Part shown: positions 1 to 5,886 of the stretch, piece by piece
Layout: each line of letters starts with the position of its first letter
How positions within the stretch are numbered: the stretch's first letter is position 1
Assembly: GCA_030679805.1 (NCBI GenBank)
Contig: JAUXST010000516.1
Span: 1-5,886, forward strand
DNA from: Reyranella sp.
GTDB lineage: Bacteria; Pseudomonadota; Alphaproteobacteria; Reyranellales; Reyranellaceae
Direction: 5' to 3'
Length of the DNA: 5,886 bases
Made by a program: the position numbers and the translations under genes
The notes under the pieces: model-generated
Database searches by the model: none
The model's input: the letters and a program-made list of their open reading frames with translations, nothing else
Told to the model about the DNA's origin: nothing

Positions 1-307
1 GCAGCACCGCATGGTCGACTGCTTCACCAATGCCCAGGAAGCGCGCTCGATGACCCTGATGGCGTCGCTCAAGATCGACGACAAGGATCCGGTCGTGCGC
101 GCCAAAGCCGCGTCGGGCGCCAAGGTGCAGATCGGCAAGTCGGGCAAGTTCTGCGGCCAGAGTGCCGTCCAGATGCACGGCGGCATGGGCGTCACCGACG
201 AGCTTTCGGTCAGCCATTACTTCAAGCGGCTGACCATGATCGACCTGATGTTCGGCAACCAGCAGCATCACCTGACGCGCTACAGCAACCTCGCGATGGC
301 AGCGTAA
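1..307 (+). CDS. Acyl-CoA dehydrogenase, C-terminal fragment (5' end outside window)
   Basis: This is the last 101 residues of an acyl-CoA dehydrogenase, an FAD enzyme that introduces an alpha,beta double bond into acyl-CoA thioesters. Codons run in phase from base 2, so coding continues upstream of the window and the ATG at 11 is internal; the stop is TAA at 305-307. The fragment is the C-terminal helical domain: an N-terminal QHRMVDCFTNAQEARSM helix, then the family hallmark QMHGGMGVTDE (bases 170-202), then the last helices ending HHLTRYSNL. The sequence style resembles the small subunit of pimeloyl-CoA-type dehydrogenases, which work as heteromers with a second subunit, but that subfamily call is from memory. 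By hand alignment to medium-chain acyl-CoA dehydrogenase, the position of the catalytic C-terminal Glu (in YEG) is Phe here (MFGN, codon 251-253). The substrate cannot be told from this fragment. Family assignment is secure. Confidence 0.93.
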   Translation, partial: QHRMVDCFTNAQEARSMTLMASLKIDDKDPVVRAKAASGAKVQIGKSGKFCGQSAVQMHGGMGVTDELSVSHYFKRLTMIDLMFGNQQHHLTRYSNLAMAA

Positions 308-313
308 TGTTTC

Positions 314-425
314 CCTCCCCCGCAGGGGGAGGTGGCCCGGAGGGCCGGAGGGGGACCGGCGCACCGCACCTGTTGAGGCATCCCCCTCCTGTCGCTGCGC
401 GACATCCTCCCCCTCCGGGGGAGGA
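314..425. repeat. Four-hairpin palindromic extragenic element
   Basis: This compound inverted repeat fills most of the gap between the dehydrogenase and transporter genes. The parts seen are: outer left hairpin 314-321/325-332 (CCTCCCCC, loop GCA); inner left hairpin 334-338/342-346 (GGCCC, loop GGA); a 9-bp long-range stem 347-355/381-389 (GGAGGGGGA with TCCCCCTCC) around a 25-nt centre; inner right hairpin 390-395/399-404 (TGTCGC, loop TGC); and outer right hairpin 405-413/417-425 (TCCTCCCCC, loop TCC). The two outer arms are also complementary to each other, so the whole element could extrude as one branched cruciform. The layout resembles CCTCCCCC-type dispersed extragenic palindromes that I recall as frequent in alphaproteobacterial genomes. 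Only one copy lies in the window, so dispersal is inferred. No target-site duplication is evident. Confidence 0.85.
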
Positions 426-432
426 GTTTTTT
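405..432 (+). terminator. Terminator-like hairpin plus T6 just before the AEC start codon
   Basis: The outermost right arm of the palindrome forms a perfect 9-bp G/C-rich stem (405-413 with 417-425) with a 3-nt loop, followed after one G by six T residues (427-432). This is the form of a Rho-independent terminator for plus-strand transcription and could end the dehydrogenase transcript. It lies directly against the start codon at 435, so it would equally act as an attenuator for the AEC and dioxygenase genes if they are read from upstream. No promoter is recognisable between it and the start codon. Function is inferred from shape only. Confidence 0.4.
420..426 (+). promoter_or_regulatory. Shine-Dalgarno of the AEC gene, inside the palindrome arm
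   Basis: GGAGGAG ends 8 nt before the ATG at 435 and is an excellent match to the anti-Shine-Dalgarno sequence, which supports this start. Six of its seven bases (420-425) are the 3' strand of the 405-425 hairpin, so when the hairpin forms the ribosome-binding site is paired. Translation of the transporter may therefore depend on opening this stem. Confidence 0.7.
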
Positions 433-434
433 CA

Positions 435-1400
435 ATGAGCGCGATCGTCGACATCATCGTGCCGGTGTTCGGCATGGTGCTGGTCGGCTGGCTGATCGGC
501 CGCACGCCGCTCTTGAGCGCCGAGGGGCTGCGCGGGCTGACCGGCGTCACCTTCTACGCGCTGTTTCCGGCGCTGCTCTTCCGTTCCATGGCCAAGGTGC
601 GGCTGGAGACACTCGAACCCGACATCCTGCTGGTTTTCTTCGGGGCGGTGTTTGCGCTCTATGCCGTGCTGATGGGACTCGGCCGCCTGCAGGGTCAGGG
701 TCAGGGTCTGGGCGACCGCGCCATGTTCGCGCTCTCCGGTACCTTCTCCAATGGCGTCGGCATCGGCATTCCCTTCATCACCTACGCCTTCGGCGAGAAG
801 GGGCTGGTGCCGCTGCTGATGATCATCAGCGTGCATTCGCTGATCCTGCTCACCTTCACCTCCTTCCTGATGGAGATGGACGGCCAAGGTGGCAGGCGCG
901 GCCGACTGGCCGCCAAGCTGGGCGGCGCTGCGCTCTCGATGCTGAAGCATCCGGTCATTCCGGCCATCTTCGCCGGCCTCCTATGGGGCCTGCTGACGAC
1001 GCACATCCCGGGCCTCGCCACGCCGGTCGTGATCGACCGCGTCCTGCAGGCGCTCGCGGCGGCGGCACCTCCCTGCGGCCTCATCATGGTCGGCGCCTCG
1101 CTCGCCCATGTCGGCCTTAAAGGGCACTGGCAACCGGCGGCCATTGCCTCGGTCTTCAAGCTCGCGGCATTGCCGGTGCTGGTGTGGACGCTGGGGCGCT
1201 ACGTCTTCCCGCTCGATCCGCTGTGGCTCACCGTGGCGACGCTCAATGCTGCGATGCCTGCTGGCGCCAACGTCTATCTGATCGGCCAGATGTACGACAC
1301 CGGCGTCGCGCGCGCGACCAATGCCGTGGTAATCTCGACCGCGGCGAGTGTCCTCACGCTGTCGGCTGCCTTGTTGCTGCTCGACGTGCAGACACGCTAG
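435..1400 (+). CDS. AEC (auxin efflux carrier) family membrane transporter
   Basis: This is a 321-residue integral inner-membrane protein of the AEC family (Mem_trans, PF03547), secondary carriers that move small organic acids such as malate, malonate or auxin-like compounds. It has the family's usual length and about ten hydrophobic segments in two halves: roughly residues 3-22, 36-50, 63-82, 97-118, 124-145, then 172-190, 205-225, 235-255, 262-285 and 295-316. Family-like signatures are the TFYALFPALLFRSM segment (39-52), SNGVGIGIPF (105-114) and the late NAAMPAGANVYLIGQMY stretch (271-287). ATG 435 starts directly before the first membrane helix and has a strong Shine-Dalgarno. A short Gln-Gly repeat lies at residues 86-91, and a charged Gly/Arg-rich loop at about 147-161 separates the halves. 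The gene is 23 bp upstream of the dioxygenase and probably cotranscribed with it, which suggests transport of that enzyme's substrate or product. The actual substrate is unknown. Confidence 0.92.
   Translation: MSAIVDIIVPVFGMVLVGWLIGRTPLLSAEGLRGLTGVTFYALFPALLFRSMAKVRLETLEPDILLVFFGAVFALYAVLMGLGRLQGQGQGLGDRAMFALSGTFSNGVGIGIPFITYAFGEKGLVPLLMIISVHSLILLTFTSFLMEMDGQGGRRGRLAAKLGGAALSMLKHPVIPAIFAGLLWGLLTTHIPGLATPVVIDRVLQALAAAAPPCGLIMVGASLAHVGLKGHWQPAAIASVFKLAALPVLVWTLGRYVFPLDPLWLTVATLNAAMPAGANVYLIGQMYDTGVARATNAVVISTAASVLTLSAALLLLDVQTR
690..707 (+). repeat. In-frame CAGGGT hexamer, three tandem copies
   Basis: Three perfect copies of CAGGGT, followed by a degenerate fourth unit (CTGGGC), lie in the AEC gene and encode Gln-Gly three times (residues 86-91) in a hydrophilic loop after the third predicted membrane segment. 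Change in copy number would add or remove two residues without shifting frame. Confidence 0.8.
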
Positions 1401-1410
1401 ATTTCGGGAC

Positions 1411-1415
1411 GGAGG
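1411..1415 (+). promoter_or_regulatory. Shine-Dalgarno deciding the dioxygenase start
   Basis: GGAGG lies 8 nt before the ATG at 1424. It selects this start over in-frame upstream start codons, the furthest at 1184, which lie within the transporter gene and would add a sequence unrelated to the dioxygenase fold. Confidence 0.85.
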
Positions 1416-1423
1416 TATCGAGA

Positions 1424-2287
1424 ATGACCTACGATACGGTTCAAGTGCAGAAGCTCACCGGCGGCTGCGGTGCCGAGGTCCTGGGCGTCGACCTCAAGTC
1501 GATGAGCAACCGCCAGTGGAACGAAGTCCAGCGCGCCTTCGCCGAGCATGGCGTGATCTTCTTCCGCGACCAGGAGCTGACGCCCGACCAGCATCTCGAG
1601 TTCGCGCGGCGCTGGGCTCCGATCGACGTCAACCGCTTCTTCAAGGCCGTGCAGGACCACCCGGAGATCGCCGAGGTGCGCAAGGAACCCGCCCAGAAGA
1701 CCAATATCGGTGGCGGCTGGCACACCGACCACAGCTACGACCAGGAGCCGGCGATGGGGTCCGTCCTCCTGGCGCGCGAGCTGCCGGAGGAGGGCGGCGA
1801 CACGCTGTTCGCCAACATGTATCGCGCCTTCGAGACGCTCTCGCCCGGTCTGCAGCGCACGCTTGAAGGCATGCGCGCTGTCCACGGCTCGGCGCACATC
1901 TTCGGCAAGGGCGGTGTCAACGACCAGAATCCCGAGGGCGCCAGTCGCTACGAAAACCACGACAAGGTCGGCGCCGACGTCGTGCACCCGGTCGTGATCA
2001 GCCATCCGCTGAGCGGCCGCAAGGCGCTCTACGTCAATCCGGCCTTCACGCTGCGTTTCGAGGATTGGTCGGCCGAGGACAGCAAGCCGCTGCTCGACCA
2101 TCTCTACCGCCATGCGTCACGGCCGGAATTCACCTGCCGCTTCCGTTGGCGCGAGGGCTCGGTCGCTTTCTGGGACAACCGCGCCACCTGGCACTACGCC
2201 GCCAACGACTATCAGGGCGAGCGCCGCCTGATGCACCGCATCACCGTCGCGGGCTGCGCGCTGCAGCCGGCGACGGGAGCGGCATAA
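1424..2287 (+). CDS. TauD/TfdA-family Fe(II)/2-oxoglutarate-dependent dioxygenase
   Basis: This is a 287-residue cytoplasmic enzyme of the TauD/TfdA family (PF02668), non-heme iron oxygenases that couple 2-oxoglutarate decarboxylation to hydroxylation, often of sulfonates or other small acids. The length nearly equals E. coli TauD (283). The iron triad is visible: H100 and D102 in GGGWHTDHSY and the distal H257 in WDNRATWHYA. R268 in RRLMHR should hold 2-oxoglutarate, and R272, four residues on, matches the TauD arginine that binds the sulfonate. The other TauD taurine contacts are not kept: H70, Y73 and N95 of TauD align by eye with N70, F73 and G96. The substrate is therefore probably not taurine, though an anionic group at R272 remains possible. 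The start is set by GGAGG 8 nt upstream. The gene follows the AEC transporter by 23 bp and converges with the DUF992 gene, 6 bp separating the stops. Family is certain; substrate is not. Confidence 0.94.
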   Translation: MTYDTVQVQKLTGGCGAEVLGVDLKSMSNRQWNEVQRAFAEHGVIFFRDQELTPDQHLEFARRWAPIDVNRFFKAVQDHPEIAEVRKEPAQKTNIGGGWHTDHSYDQEPAMGSVLLARELPEEGGDTLFANMYRAFETLSPGLQRTLEGMRAVHGSAHIFGKGGVNDQNPEGASRYENHDKVGADVVHPVVISHPLSGRKALYVNPAFTLRFEDWSAEDSKPLLDHLYRHASRPEFTCRFRWREGSVAFWDNRATWHYAANDYQGERRLMHRITVAGCALQPATGAA

Positions 2288-2293
2288 GGAATA

Positions 2294-2800
2294 CTACTTG
2301 AGTCTGATCGACATCTCGGCGATGCCGGTCGCCAGATTGTAGCCGGCGTCCTTGACGACGCCCGAGGCGATCATGCCGATCTCGGCGTTGGGGCCGCCAT
2401 AGATCCAGTTGCCGCCGGTCTGGTTGCCCGCCGCGACGGTGCCCTGCTCGCCGACATAGGTGCCGCTCAGCGACGTTGCTGCGCGCTCGGAGCCCAGCGA
2501 ATAGACACGCCAGATCGTGTGAACGGCCTTGGTGTAGCCGATGTCGATGCCGACCTTATTGATCGTGCCGGTGTACTGGGCGCTCTGCGCGCCGTCCTTG
2601 CCGAGGAAGACGCAATCCATGCTTTTGCTCGAGCCCAGGATGTAGCCCGTGCCGCCTTCGATGTTGCAGGTGAGCGATCCAATGATGATTCGGGAATTGG
2701 CATTGGTGGTATTGAGCTGCTGCGGGGTCGACTGCTGCATGCAGGCACCGACAGTCAGGGCGAGGGAGACCGCCGCAGCGCCCATTGCGATTTTCTTCAT
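2294..2800 (-). CDS. DUF992 family protein, putative lipoprotein
   Basis: This is a 168-residue exported protein counted from the ATG at 2800. An in-frame TTG at 2809 would add only MIL. The N-terminus MKKIAMGAAAVSLALTVGAC is a short positively charged signal peptide with a lipobox V17-G18-A19-C20 (Cys codon 2741-2743). Cleavage would give a lipidated Cys20, and Met at +2 would not act as the E. coli inner-membrane retention Asp. A Gln/Thr/Asn-rich linker (about 21-36) follows, then a beta-rich domain that I recognise as DUF992 (PF06186): IGSLTCNIEG, GSSKSMDCVFLG, QYTGTINKVGIDIG, LSGTYVGEQG and a C-terminal MSIRL strand. C45 and C63 could form a disulfide. Function is unknown for this family. 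It lies 17 bp after the TSUP permease stop, with no clear Shine-Dalgarno and no visible promoter, so expression with the upstream genes is likely. Family call fairly sure; lipidation inferred. Confidence 0.85.
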   Translation of the reverse strand: MKKIAMGAAAVSLALTVGACMQQSTPQQLNTTNANSRIIIGSLTCNIEGGTGYILGSSKSMDCVFLGKDGAQSAQYTGTINKVGIDIGYTKAVHTIWRVYSLGSERAATSLSGTYVGEQGTVAAGNQTGGNWIYGGPNAEIGMIASGVVKDAGYNLATGIAEMSIRLK

Positions 2801-2817
2801 CAAGATCAAACACTACT

Positions 2818-3547
2818 TTAGCGAATGGCCGCCCACAGGAGCGCCAGTCCGGACAAAGCCATTACGACGTCGAGTAGTCGCTGAAAAGTGGCGACGCTCA
2901 ACCTATCCACGATCAAACGCGCGGTGTAAGTGCCGGCCATGACCGACGAACCCGAGATCAGGCCCTTGAGGACAATGTCGACGGGCAGCGCGCCGAACTC
3001 GCGGAAGGTCACCGCTTTGCTGATGTAGAGGGCGAGCGACCCCGCGGCCTCGGTGGCGATGAAGGCGCCCTTGACCAGGCCGTAGGCGGCAAAGGCGGGC
3101 ACGCTGAGCGGGCCGGTCGAGACCACGATGCCGGTCAGGAAGCCGATGACGGCGCCGGCGATGGCAAGATGCCAGAAGCCGAACTTGAAGTTCCGCGCCG
3201 CCAGCCAGCGCCGAACGGGGATCATCGCCAGGAAGAAAGCGCCGAGGGCGATGTCGACGGCCTTCTCCGGCAGGATCAGCAGGGTTCGCGCGCCCACTGC
3301 CGCGGCCGGAATGCCGCCCAGCGCATAGGCCGCGCAGGCGCGCCAGTCGATCTCCTTCCACCACGACGTGATCTTGGCGAAGTTCGACATCAGGGCGACG
3401 ACGGCCATGATCGGCACGGCTTCGCGCGGGCCGAATGCCAGGACCAGGATCGGCAGCAGGATGATGGTGGCGCCGGTGCCGACGATGCCGCTCACCGTGC
3501 CGGCGACAAAGCCCACGACGAGGACGAGGGCGTAGATCAGGAGCGGA

Positions 3548-3558
<11 letters not shown>
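2818..3558 (-). CDS. TSUP (TauE/SafE) family permease
   Basis: This is a 246-residue polytopic inner-membrane protein of the sulfite exporter TauE/SafE family (PF01925), which moves sulfite, sulfonates, sulfoacetate or other anions. About eight hydrophobic segments form two repeats. Each repeat opens with a related signature: GFVAGTVSGIVGTGATIILLP (16-36, shown split: GFVAGTVSGI then VGTGATIILLP) and GFLTGIVVSTGPLSVPAF (139-156). The first departs from the usual GxGGG form because it has GTGA. A basic stretch (VRRWLAARNFKF, 115-126) links the halves. The start is TTG at 3558, which gives the expected short leader before helix 1; no in-frame ATG occurs until codon 51, and the only other option nearby is GTG at codon 15, inside the first helix. 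The start overlaps the metH stop by 11 nt, implying translational coupling. Substrate cannot be assigned from sequence; sulfur anions are a reasonable guess given MetH beside it. Confidence 0.9.

Positions 3559-5886
<2,328 letters not shown>

Noticed and set aside
314..425. CRISPR or insertion-sequence remnant
   Set aside because: The arms are nested palindromes rather than direct repeats with spacers, and there is no transposase fragment or clear target duplication.
432..950. Minus-strand open frame of 172 codons opposite the AEC gene
   Set aside because: Gln/His/Glu-rich composition typical of the reverse complement of membrane-protein codons; no start context or homology recognised.
1184..1423. 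N-terminal extension of the dioxygenase from the ATG at 1184
   Set aside because: The extra 80 residues lie in the AEC gene in another frame, do not resemble the family, and the GGAGG before 1424 marks the true start at the usual family length.
1397..2113. Minus-strand open frame of 238 codons opposite the dioxygenase
   Set aside because: It has no recognisable family, and the plus-strand frame carries a complete catalytic motif set and a good Shine-Dalgarno. It is the antisense shadow of GC-rich codons.
2265..2285. Possible terminator hairpin GCCG...CGGC at the end of the dioxygenase gene
   Set aside because: Only about four base pairs with a large loop and no T run follow; too weak to call.

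Overview
The window is GC-rich, densely coding bacterial DNA with very strong third-position G/C bias and no tRNA, rRNA, CRISPR array, integrase or transposase that I can see. The gene content (a heteromer-type acyl-CoA dehydrogenase, an AEC transporter, a TauD/TfdA-like dioxygenase, a DUF992 protein, a TSUP permease and a cobalamin-dependent MetH), together with a CCTCCCCC-type extragenic palindrome, points to an alphaproteobacterium of the Hyphomicrobiales/Rhodospirillales kind. This placement is inferred from gene families, not from a phylogenetic marker.

Left half, plus strand: the 3' end of an acyl-CoA dehydrogenase gene (to 307); a 127-bp gap almost filled by an elaborate palindromic repeat (314-425); an AEC-family membrane transporter (435-1400); and, 23 bp later, a TauD/TfdA-family Fe(II)/2-oxoglutarate dioxygenase (1424-2287). 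The last two look like a bicistronic unit. The right end of the repeat appears to supply the ribosome-binding site of the transporter gene.

Right half, minus strand, read right to left: the large C-terminal part of methionine synthase MetH (5886 to 3548, 5' end outside the window); a TauE/SafE-type permease whose TTG start overlaps the metH stop (3558-2818); and a small DUF992 protein with a lipoprotein signal (2800-2294). These three are packed tightly enough to be one transcription unit. The two units converge with only 6 bp between stop codons and no terminator hairpin in the gap.

Together the window holds one-carbon/sulfur amino-acid metabolism (MetH), a permease of a family that includes sulfite and sulfonate exporters, and a dioxygenase of the taurine dioxygenase superfamily. 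The dioxygenase has lost the taurine-contacting residues of E. coli TauD, so a taurine/sulfite pathway is not established. All complete genes look intact. I did not find a convincing undescribed multi-gene system. The most unusual feature is the palindromic element that is at once a multi-hairpin repeat, a terminator-like structure and the Shine-Dalgarno source of the next gene.
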